Numbered from the stretch's first letter, positions 34,067 to 42,737 are shown. The stretch: 64,000 bases of DNA from UBA4717 sp045577925 (GCA_045577925.1 JAZNJH010000008.1:1-64000); one strand, 5' to 3'. The notes: generated from the letters alone by a model not told the origin. Numbers and translations: made by a program.

Positions 34067-34130
34067 AGGGATTGAACCCTGCGAGGGCTTGCGGCGTATA
34101 TAAAACAGTCCGGTGGACTGTTTTAAGCCG
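34067..34130 (+). repeat. Inverted T-arm fragment of tRNA-Thr and nested hairpin
   Basis: AGGGATTGAACCCT (34067-34080) is an inverted copy of the tRNA-Thr T-arm. It is followed by a hairpin AAAACAGTCC-GGT-GGACTGTTTT (34102-34124) inside an outer CGGC / GCCG pair. The order and the CCGGTGG apex match the unit at 7898-7951. Confidence 0.7.
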
Positions 34131-34181
34131 TAAGGTGCGAATCCATTAGGATGAGCAGAGTGAGTTGCGAAGCAAAACACG

Positions 34182-34201
34182 TCAATCCCCTCCACCAGCT
34201 C
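34182..34201 (+). repeat. Second copy of the tRNA-Thr 3' end
   Basis: Twenty bases repeat the T-loop, acceptor strand and start of the CCA of tRNA-Thr (34002-34021), about 180 bp downstream. CCA is reduced to CA before an A run. There is no tRNA body, so it is a remnant or target-site copy, not a gene. Confidence 0.85.
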
Positions 34202-34209
34202 AAAAAATA

Positions 34210-34229
34210 ATTTAGATAAACATCTAAAT
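34210..34229 (+). promoter_or_regulatory. Upstream SdpR-type operator
   Basis: ATTTAGAT-AAAC-ATCTAAAT, a palindrome ending 5 bp before the -35 box of the sdpRI promoter and sharing half-sites with the downstream operator. Confidence 0.7.
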
Positions 34230-34234
34230 AGATC

Positions 34235-34263
34235 TTGACAAGCGAATGTATGTGTGCTATAAT
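34235..34263 (+). promoter_or_regulatory. Promoter of the sdpRI operon
   Basis: TTGACA (34235-34240), 17-bp spacer, TATAAT (34258-34263), flanked on both sides by palindromic operators. Confidence 0.85.
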
Positions 34264-34265
34264 CT

Positions 34266-34285
34266 ATTTAGAAATATTTCTAAAT
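34266..34285 (+). promoter_or_regulatory. Downstream SdpR-type operator
   Basis: ATTTAGA-N6-TCTAAAT, a perfect 20-bp palindrome covering the likely transcription start, placed so that a bound repressor blocks initiation. Confidence 0.75.
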
Positions 34286-34309
34286 ACCAACTCTTGAAGG
34301 AGTGGACCT

Positions 34310-34579
34310 ATGGCAATAAACGAGACGTTGAAAGCAATATCCGATCCTGTCAGGCGCGATATACTTACTATGTTAAAGAAAGGAAGAATGTCGGCAGGAG
34401 AGATAGCCGAAAAATTCAATCTTACAGGTGCTACGGTTTCATACCACCTTTCTAAGCTTAAAAACGCTGACCTGATAAGCGAACAAAAAGAAAAAAACTT
34501 CATTTATTATGATCTTAATACTTCGGTGTTTGAAGAAGTACTAACATGGATCTATATGCTCGGAGGTAATATACAATGA
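34310..34579 (+). CDS. sdpR: ArsR-family repressor, SdpR type
   Basis: The 89-residue winged-helix protein (LKAISDPVRRDILTML, then GATVSYHLSKLKNADLI) matches the autorepressors of the SdpR family, which lack metal-binding cysteines. Its operon start and a coupled SdpI gene (ATGA overlap at 34576) match B. subtilis sdpRI, where the repressor is titrated by SdpI when toxin is present. The two operators around its promoter imply autoregulation. The ribosome site is AAGGAG. Confidence 0.88.
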   Translation: MAINETLKAISDPVRRDILTMLKKGRMSAGEIAEKFNLTGATVSYHLSKLKNADLISEQKEKNFIYYDLNTSVFEEVLTWIYMLGGNIQ

Positions 34580-35217
34580 AATTTATTAAATGGAAAATAC
34601 TTATAATAACGTGCATCGTTTGTCTTCTTCCTATATTATTAGGACTTGCTATGTGGGAAAGCCTGCCCGATAAAATGGCAATACATTTCAATTTTTACGG
34701 TGAGCCTGACAACTTTGCTTCGAAAGAATTTACAGTATTCGCGCTTCCTGCACTTATGGTGTTTATGCAGTGCTTCTGTTGCATTGTTAATGATGTTACT
34801 GTGTATAAACAACAGGGCATGAGTGAAAAAATCGCTAGAGTAGTTAAGTGGATAATCCCTGCGGTGGCGTTGATACTTCATCCGGCAACTATACTTTATT
34901 CGCTCGGATTCAATATTGATGCGCGCAAGCTCGCTGTTTTTATAGTCGGATGTATGTTTATAGTGATAGGAAACTATATTCCCAAATTTGACTATATAAA
35001 AAAATCCAACTTTGTCGAACTGAAGAAATTCGATATCGAGACGGACAAAGCAAGAAAAATAAATCGCTTTGTCGGTCATACAACAGTACTTATGGGGATC
35101 TTACAACTTGCAAGTATTTTCTTTGCACCGATCGTAAGCGTTATCGCTTTACTATTACTTATTCCTCATACAATAGTATGTATTGTGTACGGGATAGTCG
35201 TAACTAAAAGTAAATAA
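34576..35217 (+). CDS. sdpI: SdpI family membrane protein
   Basis: The 213-residue protein has about six membrane helices, an N-terminal DUF1648-type segment (WESLPDKMAIHFNFYGEPDNFASK) and a C-terminal SdpI domain (RKINRFVGHTTVLMGILQL). In B. subtilis SdpI gives immunity to the cannibalism toxin SDP and senses it. No sdpA, sdpB or sdpC is in the window, so the signal here is unknown; response to a foreign toxin or envelope stress is possible. Confidence 0.87.
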   Translation: MKFIKWKILIITCIVCLLPILLGLAMWESLPDKMAIHFNFYGEPDNFASKEFTVFALPALMVFMQCFCCIVNDVTVYKQQGMSEKIARVVKWIIPAVALILHPATILYSLGFNIDARKLAVFIVGCMFIVIGNYIPKFDYIKKSNFVELKKFDIETDKARKINRFVGHTTVLMGILQLASIFFAPIVSVIALLLLIPHTIVCIVYGIVVTKSK

Positions 35218-35223
35218 AAAATG

Positions 35224-35249
35224 AAAGCGGCTGAAATTGCCGCTTTTCT
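35224..35249 (+). terminator. Terminator of sdpRI
   Basis: AAAGCGGC-TGAAATT-GCCGCTTT, followed by TCTCATG; the T run is short. Confidence 0.7.
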
Positions 35250-35312
35250 CATGCTTTGATAATTTAAACAAAAAATAATATAAAAATATTATTTATATTA
35301 AACTAATTGCTA

Positions 35313-35341
35313 TTGACAATGAGGGCGTGTTGTGTTACAAT
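35313..35341 (+). promoter_or_regulatory. Promoter of the pyr operon
   Basis: TTGACA (35313-35318), 17-bp spacer, TACAAT (35336-35341), roughly 270 bp before pyrC. Confidence 0.8.
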
Positions 35342-35347
35342 ATAGAG

Positions 35348-35496
35348 GATAAATCCGATACCGAAACGGACGGATACAAAATCTCTATGGCGATGGCAGT
35401 GGGATCGGCAGGACGGAGATATATAAATATGCGGGCGTACTATAACTGTGTGCGTCGGTCTGTTTATGTCTTGCCGCGTCGGGCAAGGCTTTTTTT
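35348..35496 (+). promoter_or_regulatory. pyr operon leader with stem-loops and intrinsic terminator
   Basis: The long untranslated leader starts with a hairpin ATCCG..CCG-AAA-CGG..CGGAT (35353-35375), then a pairing ATCTC / GAGAT around 35382-35430, and ends in CTTGCC-GCGTCG-GGCAAG (35470-35487) followed by seven T at 35490-35496. Read-through past this terminator would be needed to express pyrC to pyrB, so transcription attenuation is likely. I do not see the PyrR-binding consensus and no pyrR is present, so the sensing step is unknown. About 115 bp of further leader precede pyrC. Confidence 0.65.
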
Positions 35497-35612
35497 GTAC
35501 GGTGCGGCTATGCATTTTTCAGGCAAGGGTATAACTATGCCTGAAATCTCCCTTTCTGATTTAAACTTTAGTCAAGTCATGGGCGCATGCTCAATGAAAG
35601 GATAAATTTCTG

Positions 35613-36803
35613 ATGAAAAAACTCGTGAACGCAAAGGTTATAGACTTAGGTATGCTCGACAGCTTTTCGCCGTCGGACGAGCTTTTGCATTCCCTTGATT
35701 TTGCCAAATATACTATTTTTCCCGGTTTTTGCGATGTGCACGTTCATTTTCGCGAGCCGGGATTTATTTATAAGGAAACGATAAAAAGCGGAAGTGAGGC
35801 GGCAGCGGCAGGAGGATATACTGCGGTATGTACAATGCCTAATCTGAATCCCGTACCCGATTCTCCCGAGAATCTGAAGCTGCAGACAGACGCTATTGAA
35901 AAGGACGCGGTTATCGACGTGTATCCGTATGCATCAATAACAGTTGGCCAGCGCGGCGAAGAGCTTTCAGATTTTGCAGCCCTTGCCGGCACAGCAATAG
36001 CATTTTCCGATGACGGACGCGGAGTTCAGTCGGACGATATGATGCTTAAAGCTATGCTCGAAGCAAAGCGGCTCGGGAAAATGATAGTAGCACACTGCGA
36101 GGTCAACTCGCTGCTCAATGGCGGTTATATTCACGACGGTGTATACGCAAAAGAACACGGGCACCGTGGAATATGCTCGGAGAGTGAATACAAGCAGATT
36201 GAACGCGACCTCAGGCTTGCGGAGGAAACGGGTTGCGCATATCACGTGTGCCATATCTCGACAAAAGAAAGTGTTGAGCTTATAAGGCAGGCGAAGGCGA
36301 GAGGAGTGGACGTAACCTGCGAAACAGCGCCTCACTACCTTGTGCTTGACGAAAACGACTTAAAGGAAGAGGGAAGATTCAAAATGAATCCCCCGATTAG
36401 AAGTAATGAAGACAAGCTTGCGCTAATCGAAGGCATATGCGACGGCACAATAGATATGATAGCGACCGACCACGCTCCGCACTCAATTGAAGAAAAATCA
36501 AAAGGACTTGAAAAGAGCGCTTTCGGCATAGTCGGACTTGAAACGGCTTTTCCGGTTATGTACACGCATCTTGTGAAGAAAAATATAATAAGCCTTGAAA
36601 AGCTTATTGAGCTTATGGCGATAAATCCGAGAAAACGGTTTAAAATACCAATAGATAATGATTTTTCTGTTTGGGCACTTGATGAAGAGATAACGGTAAG
36701 CCCTGATGAATTTAAGTCAATGGGAAAGGCAACACCCTTTGATGGGGAAAATTTATACGGTAAACATATAACAACGATATACAGGGGGAAAAGAGTATGT
36801 TAA
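35613..36803 (+). CDS. pyrC: Dihydroorotase
   Basis: The 396-residue amidohydrolase has the metal site CDVHVHFREPGF, the AAAGGYTAVCTMPN and MIVAHCEV motifs, HVCHISTKES and the catalytic IDMIATDHAPHS. It cyclises carbamoyl aspartate to dihydroorotate. It is the first gene of an operon that holds all six UMP steps; it overlaps carA by 7 bp. Confidence 0.94.
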   Translation: MKKLVNAKVIDLGMLDSFSPSDELLHSLDFAKYTIFPGFCDVHVHFREPGFIYKETIKSGSEAAAAGGYTAVCTMPNLNPVPDSPENLKLQTDAIEKDAVIDVYPYASITVGQRGEELSDFAALAGTAIAFSDDGRGVQSDDMMLKAMLEAKRLGKMIVAHCEVNSLLNGGYIHDGVYAKEHGHRGICSESEYKQIERDLRLAEETGCAYHVCHISTKESVELIRQAKARGVDVTCETAPHYLVLDENDLKEEGRFKMNPPIRSNEDKLALIEGICDGTIDMIATDHAPHSIEEKSKGLEKSAFGIVGLETAFPVMYTHLVKKNIISLEKLIELMAINPRKRFKIPIDNDFSVWALDEEITVSPDEFKSMGKATPFDGENLYGKHITTIYRGKRVC

Positions 36804-37897
36804 AGGAATTTGATAAAAAAATCGTACTTGAAGACGGAAGCGAGTATTACGGCTACGCGTTCGGCGCAAAAGAAAAAGAACGTGTTACCGAAATAGTATT
36901 CAACACCTCTATGGTAGGTTATCAGGAGATAGTGTCTGATCCGACGTATATAAATCAGACGGTAGTTATGACGTATACCCTTATAGGTAACTATGGTATA
37001 ACGGATGAGGACTTTGAGTCTAAAACACTAACAATTGGCGGACTTGTTGTAAGAGAATACAATAACTTCCCGTCAAACTTCAGATATACCAAAACTCTTG
37101 CCGAGCTTATGGAAGAAAATGACATTCCCGGTATATACGGACTTGATACCCGTAAGCTTGCGCGCTCAATCAGAGATAACGGTAGCTGCAGAGCGTTTAT
37201 ATGTTCAGCATCAACGCCTCTCGACAAAGCGCTTGAAATTCTGAAGTCAACTGAGTTTCCAAAGGACGAAGTTGCAAAGGTAAGCTGCAAAAAGAGATGG
37301 TACTCAAGAACACCTAACCCTAAGTATAACGTTGTTGCAGTAGACTGCGGAATCAAGCTCAGCATAGTACGCACACTCAACGCAATCGGATGCAACGTAA
37401 CTGTAATTCCGTGGGATACCCCTGCAAGTGAAGTTGAAATGATGAAGCCTGACGGTATTTTCATATCAGACGGGCCGGGCGATCCTGCAGACGCAGTTGC
37501 AGTAATCGACCTCATAAAAGAGCTCAAGGGCAATTATCCGATATTCGGAGAGGGCCTTGGACATCAGATGATAAGCCTTGCTTATGGCGCAAAGATAAGC
37601 AAGCTTAAATTCGGTCACCGTGGATGCAATCATCCGGTCAAGGACCTTGAAACAGGACTTGTTTCAATAGAAACTCAGAACCATTCGTTTGTTGTTGATA
37701 AAGAGAGCCTGACTAAAACAAAGCTTGAAGCTACGCACATAAATCTTCTCGATGATACAGTTGAGGGAGTAAGATGCGCAACAGATAAGGTTTACGGTGT
37801 ACAGTATTACCCCGGAACAGAGAAAGGCCCCAAGGGCAGCGACAACTTTTTCGATAAATTTATAAAAGTAATGAAGGAGGGCAAAGCAAATGCCTAA
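36797..37897 (+). CDS. carA: Carbamoyl-phosphate synthase small chain with glutaminase triad lost
   Basis: The 366-residue protein has the normal CarA N-terminal domain (VFNTSMVGYQEIVSDP, IPGIYGLDTRKL) and a class I glutaminase fold, but the catalytic residues are gone. The nucleophile elbow FGICLGHQ reads FGEGLGHQ (Gly253 for Cys), and the usual VQYHPE reads VQYYPG (Tyr338 for His and Gly340 for Glu). GPGDP, HRGCNHPVKD and NHSFVV are kept. It cannot hydrolyse glutamine by the usual mechanism, so the complex with CarB may use free ammonia, as mammalian CPS1 does. It overlaps pyrC and carB. Confidence 0.93.
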   Translation: MLKEFDKKIVLEDGSEYYGYAFGAKEKERVTEIVFNTSMVGYQEIVSDPTYINQTVVMTYTLIGNYGITDEDFESKTLTIGGLVVREYNNFPSNFRYTKTLAELMEENDIPGIYGLDTRKLARSIRDNGSCRAFICSASTPLDKALEILKSTEFPKDEVAKVSCKKRWYSRTPNPKYNVVAVDCGIKLSIVRTLNAIGCNVTVIPWDTPASEVEMMKPDGIFISDGPGDPADAVAVIDLIKELKGNYPIFGEGLGHQMISLAYGAKISKLKFGHRGCNHPVKDLETGLVSIETQNHSFVVDKESLTKTKLEATHINLLDDTVEGVRCATDKVYGVQYYPGTEKGPKGSDNFFDKFIKVMKEGKANA

Positions 37898-40800
37898 GAG
37901 AACTGATTTAAAGAAAATACTCGTAATCGGCTCAGGCCCTATTGTAATCGGTCAGGCGGCTGAATTCGACTACGCCGGAACACAGGCGTGCCTCGCTCTC
38001 AAAGAAGAGGGTTATGAGGTAGTTCTTTGTAACTCAAACCCTGCAACAATTATGACAGACACAACTATTGCCGATAAGGTATATATGGAACCTCTGACAC
38101 TTGAATATATAGCAAAGATACTCCGTTACGAAAGACCTGACGCGATAGTTCCCGGTATCGGCGGTCAGACAGGACTTAACCTCGCGATGCAGCTTGAAAA
38201 GAAGGGTATTCTCAAAGAGTGCCAGGTTGAGCTTCTCGGTACAAGCAGCGACAGTATAGAAATGGCAGAAGACAGAGAGAGATTCAAGGAGCTTTGCGAA
38301 AGACTCGGTGAGCCTGTTCTCCCTTCGCTTATAGCTAATTCCATGGATGAAGGATTAGCGGCAGCAGAAGAGATCGGATATCCCGTTGTTCTTCGCCCCG
38401 CTTTTACACTCGGCGGTACAGGCGGGGGCTTTGCCAATAACGAAGAAGAATTCAGAGAAATAATGAAGAATGCACTCGTGCTTTCTCCTGTACATCAGGT
38501 GCTCGTAGAAAAGAGCATCAAGGGATACAAGGAGATCGAATACGAGGCAATGCGCGATGCTAATGACACCGCAATTACAATATGCAATATGGAAAACGTA
38601 GACCCCGTCGGAATCCATACAGGTGACTCGATAGTAGTTTGCCCGTCGCAGACTCTTACGAACAAGGAGCATCAGATGCTTCGCTCAAGTGCGCTTAAAA
38701 TAATCCGTGCACTCAAGATTGAGGGAGGATGTAATATTCAGTTTGCACTCGACCCCCACTCGTTCAAGTATTACCTTATCGAAGTAAATCCCAGAGTTTC
38801 GCGCTCATCCGCACTTGCATCCAAGGCAAGTGGCTTCCCGATAGCACGTGTATCAGCAAAAATAAGCGTTGGTATGCACCTTGACGAGATCCAACTTGCA
38901 AATACTCCTGCATCATTTGAACCTGCAATTGACTATGTTGTAACAAAGATGCCTCGTTTCCCGTTCGATAAATTCACAACCGCGAATAATGTTCTCGGCA
39001 CGCAGATGAAGGCAACCGGTGAGGTAATGAGCATCGGACGTACGATTGAAGAAAGCCTTCTCAAAGCAATCCGCTCGCTTGAAATTGGCGTGTACCACCT
39101 TCACATGCACAAGTTCGATTCTTATAAAGCTGACGAGCTTTTAGAATATGTGAAGCTTGGAACAGACGACAGAATTTATGCCATAGCAGAGCTTCTTCGC
39201 CGTGGTGCTGACATCGGTATGATCGCCGATGCAACGCAGATAGATATGCTCTTTATTGAAAAGTTCAAGAATATCATAGACGAAGAAAATGAGCTTAAGG
39301 CGAACGTCGGAAACCTCGACGTATTAAGAGAAGCTAAGAGAATGGGCTTCTGCGACAGAGCAGTTGCAGACATGTGGTCAATGAGCGAGCTTGACGTTTT
39401 CAATATGCGTGTTAAAGAAAACATCATGCCGGTTTATAAGATGATCGACTCATGCGCTTCCGAGTTCAAGAGTTACGTTCCTTACCTTTACTCAACGTAC
39501 GAAGAGGAAAACGAATCAGTAGTAACCGACCGTAAGAAAGTAATCGTTCTCGGTTCAGGTCCTATCCGAATCGGACAGGGCGTTGAGTTTGACTATTCAA
39601 CAGTACACGCGGTATCAACAATAAGAAAAGCGGGTTATGAAGCTATAATAATAAACAATAACCCTGAAACAGTATCAACGGACTATACGACCTCAGATAA
39701 GCTCTACTTTGAGCCTCTCTGTACTGAGGACGTAATGAATATAATTATGCTTGAAAAGCCTGACGGTGTTATCGCTTCTCTCGGAGGACAGACAGCAATC
39801 AACCTTGCAGAACCGCTCAGAGCACGCGGAGTCAAGCTTATCGGTACAGATTGCGATGCTATTGAACGTGCCGAAAACCGCGATTCTTTTGAAAAGATCC
39901 TTCACTCGCTAAGCATCCCTCAGCCTAAGGGTAAGGCGGTAACTAAAATTGAAGACGGCGTAAAGGCAGCGGCAGATATCGGATATCCCGTTCTCGTTCG
40001 CCCGAGCTTTGTTCTCGGCGGACGTGCGATGCAGATAGTAGCAAATGAAGAACAGCTTCGCCACTACCTCAAGACAGCGGTTGAAATTGATGATGATAAG
40101 CCCGTACTCGTTGATAAGTATATACAGGGCAAGGAAGTTGAAGTAGATGCAGTATGCGACGGTAAGGACGTGTTCATTCCCGGTATCATGGAGCTTGTTG
40201 AAAGAACAGGTATCCACTCGGGTGACTCGATAAGCGTTTACCCCTCATTCAGTATTTCGCAGAAAGTCAAGGATAAGATTATTGAATATACCGAAAAGCT
40301 GGGACTTGGTATCGGAATCATCGGACTTTTCAATATCCAGTTTATCGTTGATTCAAACGAAGATGTGTATATCATAGAAGTAAACCCCCGTTCATCACGT
40401 ACTGTTCCGTTTCTTTCCAAGGCAACGGGATACAGCCTTGCAGATATTGCAACACTTGTAATACTCGGCAAGTCACTAAAGGAGCAGGGCTATACAGAAA
40501 AATATCCGGCAGAAAAGAAGCGCTATTATGTAAAAGTTCCTGCCTTCTCGTTCTCGAAACTTCGCGGACTTGACGCGTACCTCTCGCCCGAAATGAAGTC
40601 AACGGGTGAAGCAATAGGTTATGATGATAAGATGACACGTGCGCTTTACAAAGCACTTCAGGCATCGGGTATGAACCTTATGAACTACGGAACAGTTCTT
40701 GTAACAGTAGCAGACAGAGATAAGGAAGAAGCGCTTCCTCTTATAAGAAGATTCTATAACCTCGGTTTCAATATTCAGGCAACTGAAGGAACAGCTGAGT

Positions 40801-41066
40801 TCTTGAAACAACACGGGATACGCACGAGAGTAAAGCAGAAGATCAGTGAAGGATCTGATGATATCCCTAGTGCTATAAGACAGGGATACGTTACCTACGT
40901 TATCAATACCCGTGACGTTGCAAGTGGCGCCGAAAACGACGGACACGCAATAAGACAGTGCGCCGTTGAAAATAACGTAACTATATTCACGGCGCTCGAT
41001 ACAGTACGTGTTGTGCTTGACGTGCTTGAGGAAACAACGCTTCTCATTTCAACTATTGATGCGTAA
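37890..41066 (+). CDS. carB: Carbamoyl-phosphate synthase large chain
   Basis: The 1058-residue protein has the two homologous ATP-grasp halves: carboxyphosphate domain (about 1-400, GPIVIGQAAEFDYAGTQA, LRPAFTLGGTGGG) and carbamate-kinase domain (about 550-930, GPIRIGQGVEFDYSTVHA, VRPSFVLGGRAM), an oligomerisation domain between them, and a C-terminal MGS-like allosteric domain (ATEGTAEFLKQHGIRT). It assembles carbamoyl phosphate from bicarbonate, ammonia and two ATP. Unlike CarA, its motifs appear intact. The start overlaps the end of carA by 8 bp. Confidence 0.95.
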   Translation: MPKRTDLKKILVIGSGPIVIGQAAEFDYAGTQACLALKEEGYEVVLCNSNPATIMTDTTIADKVYMEPLTLEYIAKILRYERPDAIVPGIGGQTGLNLAMQLEKKGILKECQVELLGTSSDSIEMAEDRERFKELCERLGEPVLPSLIANSMDEGLAAAEEIGYPVVLRPAFTLGGTGGGFANNEEEFREIMKNALVLSPVHQVLVEKSIKGYKEIEYEAMRDANDTAITICNMENVDPVGIHTGDSIVVCPSQTLTNKEHQMLRSSALKIIRALKIEGGCNIQFALDPHSFKYYLIEVNPRVSRSSALASKASGFPIARVSAKISVGMHLDEIQLANTPASFEPAIDYVVTKMPRFPFDKFTTANNVLGTQMKATGEVMSIGRTIEESLLKAIRSLEIGVYHLHMHKFDSYKADELLEYVKLGTDDRIYAIAELLRRGADIGMIADATQIDMLFIEKFKNIIDEENELKANVGNLDVLREAKRMGFCDRAVADMWSMSELDVFNMRVKENIMPVYKMIDSCASEFKSYVPYLYSTYEEENESVVTDRKKVIVLGSGPIRIGQGVEFDYSTVHAVSTIRKAGYEAIIINNNPETVSTDYTTSDKLYFEPLCTEDVMNIIMLEKPDGVIASLGGQTAINLAEPLRARGVKLIGTDCDAIERAENRDSFEKILHSLSIPQPKGKAVTKIEDGVKAAADIGYPVLVRPSFVLGGRAMQIVANEEQLRHYLKTAVEIDDDKPVLVDKYIQGKEVEVDAVCDGKDVFIPGIMELVERTGIHSGDSISVYPSFSISQKVKDKIIEYTEKLGLGIGIIGLFNIQFIVDSNEDVYIIEVNPRSSRTVPFLSKATGYSLADIATLVILGKSLKEQGYTEKYPAEKKRYYVKVPAFSFSKLRGLDAYLSPEMKSTGEAIGYDDKMTRALYKALQASGMNLMNYGTVLVTVADRDKEEALPLIRRFYNLGFNIQATEGTAEFLKQHGIRTRVKQKISEGSDDIPSAIRQGYVTYVINTRDVASGAENDGHAIRQCAVENNVTIFTALDTVRVVLDVLEETTLLISTIDA

Positions 41067-41083
41067 GACGGAGACTTTATATT

Positions 41084-41818
41084 ATGAAGCAGACCTTGTT
41101 TGAAATAACTCAAAATAAAGCACTGACCTCAAGCGTGTATAAAATGGTGCTTAGAGGAGATACAACAGATATCACTTCACCGGGGCAGTTTGTTAATATA
41201 AAGCTTGACGGACTTTATCTGCGCAGACCTATATCAGTCTGTGACTGTGAAGAAGGAAAACTTACTCTTATCTATAAGGTGGTAGGACACGGCACAGAGC
41301 AGATGAGTAAAATGTCAGATGGCAGGCTTGATATTCTGACAGGTCTTGGTAACGGATACGATACAATAAAATCAGGAGACCACCCTCTGCTTGTAGGCGG
41401 AGGTGTTGGTGTGCCGCCGCTTTACATGCTCGCTAAAAAGCTTATTAGCGATGGCAAAAAGGTAAGCGTAGTGCTTGGTTTCAATACAAAAGACGAGATA
41501 TTCTGTGAAGAAGACTTCAAGGCACTCGGCGCAGAAGTTTACGTTACGACCGTAGACGGAAGCTATGGAGTAAAAGGCTTCGTTACAAACGTCATTGATT
41601 CTATCGACTATACCTACACGTATTCGTGCGGGCCTGAGCCTATGCTTAAAGCGCTTTACAACGCTTCGAAGACCTCAGGACAGTATAGCTTTGAAGAACG
41701 TATGGGATGCGGATTCGGAGCGTGCATGGGATGCTCGTGCAAGACATTATACGGCAACAAGAGAATATGTAAAGACGGTCCTGTGCTTGAAAAGGAGGAG
41801 ATAATATGGGAAAAATGA
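41084..41818 (+). CDS. pyrK: Dihydroorotate dehydrogenase B, electron transfer subunit PyrK
   Basis: The 244-residue protein has the FAD-binding ferredoxin-reductase fold (LRRPISVCD, NADH-site VGGGVGVPPLYML) and a C-terminal [2Fe-2S] site with four cysteines in GCGFGACMGCSCK...KRICKDGP. It passes electrons from PyrD to NAD+. It overlaps pyrD by 13 bp, as expected for the PyrK-PyrD complex. Confidence 0.94.
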   Translation: MKQTLFEITQNKALTSSVYKMVLRGDTTDITSPGQFVNIKLDGLYLRRPISVCDCEEGKLTLIYKVVGHGTEQMSKMSDGRLDILTGLGNGYDTIKSGDHPLLVGGGVGVPPLYMLAKKLISDGKKVSVVLGFNTKDEIFCEEDFKALGAEVYVTTVDGSYGVKGFVTNVIDSIDYTYTYSCGPEPMLKALYNASKTSGQYSFEERMGCGFGACMGCSCKTLYGNKRICKDGPVLEKEEIIWEK

Positions 41819-42720
41819 ACGTAAATTTATGCGGCATTGAGCTTGATAACCCGATTATCCCCGCAAGCGGAACGTTTGGATTCGGCAGAGAATTTGCTGA
41901 GCTTTACGATATAAATATTCTAGGTACTTTCTCGTTTAAAGGAACAACAAAAGACCCTCGCTTCGGTAATCCCACACCGAGAATTGCCGAGTGCAAGGCG
42001 GGCATGATAAATGCCGTTGGACTGCAGAATCCCGGTGTAGAAAAGGTAATAGCCGAAGAACTTTCTGAGCTTCGTAAAATATTCAATAAAAAAGTAATGG
42101 CAAACGTGAGTGGATTTTCTGTTGAGGATTATGCATACACGTGTGAAAAGCTTGATAAGTGTGAACAGGTCGGCTGGCTTGAAGTAAACGTTAGCTGCCC
42201 TAACGTACACGGCGGCGGCATGAGCTTCGGTACGTCTCCGGAAGCGGCGGCGACAGTTACAAAGGCAGTAAAGGCTGTCACAACAAAGCCTGTTATAATC
42301 AAGCTTTCGCCTAACGTTACAGACATCGTAAGCATAGCAAAAGCTTGCGAGGAGGCAGGTGCCGACGGTATCAGCCTTATAAACACACTTCTCGGAATGA
42401 GAATAGACCTCAAGACAAAAAAGCCTGTTATAGCCAATAAAATGGGCGGCTTCTCGGGCGATGCGATTTTCCCCGTAGCCGTAAGAATGGTATACCAGGT
42501 AGCCACAGCAGTAAAAATACCCGTTGTCGGTATGGGCGGCGTATCATCTGCCGAAGACGTGATTGAAATGATGCTTGCAGGTGCAACTGCCGTTGAAGTA
42601 GGTGCTGCAAACCTCATAAATCCGTACGCCTGCCGTGATATAATTAACGATCTCCCGGCGGTAATGGAAAAATATAAAATAAACTCTCTTGCCGAGATAA
42701 TCGGTGCAGCGAGAGACTGA
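41806..42720 (+). CDS. pyrD: Dihydroorotate dehydrogenase class 1B, catalytic subunit
   Basis: The 304-residue FMN TIM-barrel has IIPASGTFGFG, the catalytic Cys in VNVSCPNVHGG, the IKLSPNV motif and the phosphate-binding VVGMGGVSSAEDV. It oxidises dihydroorotate to orotate with NAD+ via PyrK. Coupled to pyrK upstream and pyrF downstream (17 bp). Confidence 0.95.
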   Translation: MGKMNVNLCGIELDNPIIPASGTFGFGREFAELYDINILGTFSFKGTTKDPRFGNPTPRIAECKAGMINAVGLQNPGVEKVIAEELSELRKIFNKKVMANVSGFSVEDYAYTCEKLDKCEQVGWLEVNVSCPNVHGGGMSFGTSPEAAATVTKAVKAVTTKPVIIKLSPNVTDIVSIAKACEEAGADGISLINTLLGMRIDLKTKKPVIANKMGGFSGDAIFPVAVRMVYQVATAVKIPVVGMGGVSSAEDVIEMMLAGATAVEVGAANLINPYACRDIINDLPAVMEKYKINSLAEIIGAARD

Positions 42721-42737
42721 CAGAAAGGAAAATCAAA

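Noticed and set aside
35327..35605. 92-codon frame covering the pyr leader
   Set aside because: It begins inside the promoter, before the expected transcription start, and runs through the terminator; only its last 22 codons could be translated.
35342..35612. PyrR-type attenuator
   Set aside because: I looked for the conserved PyrR binding-loop sequence and did not find it, and no pyrR gene is in the operon.
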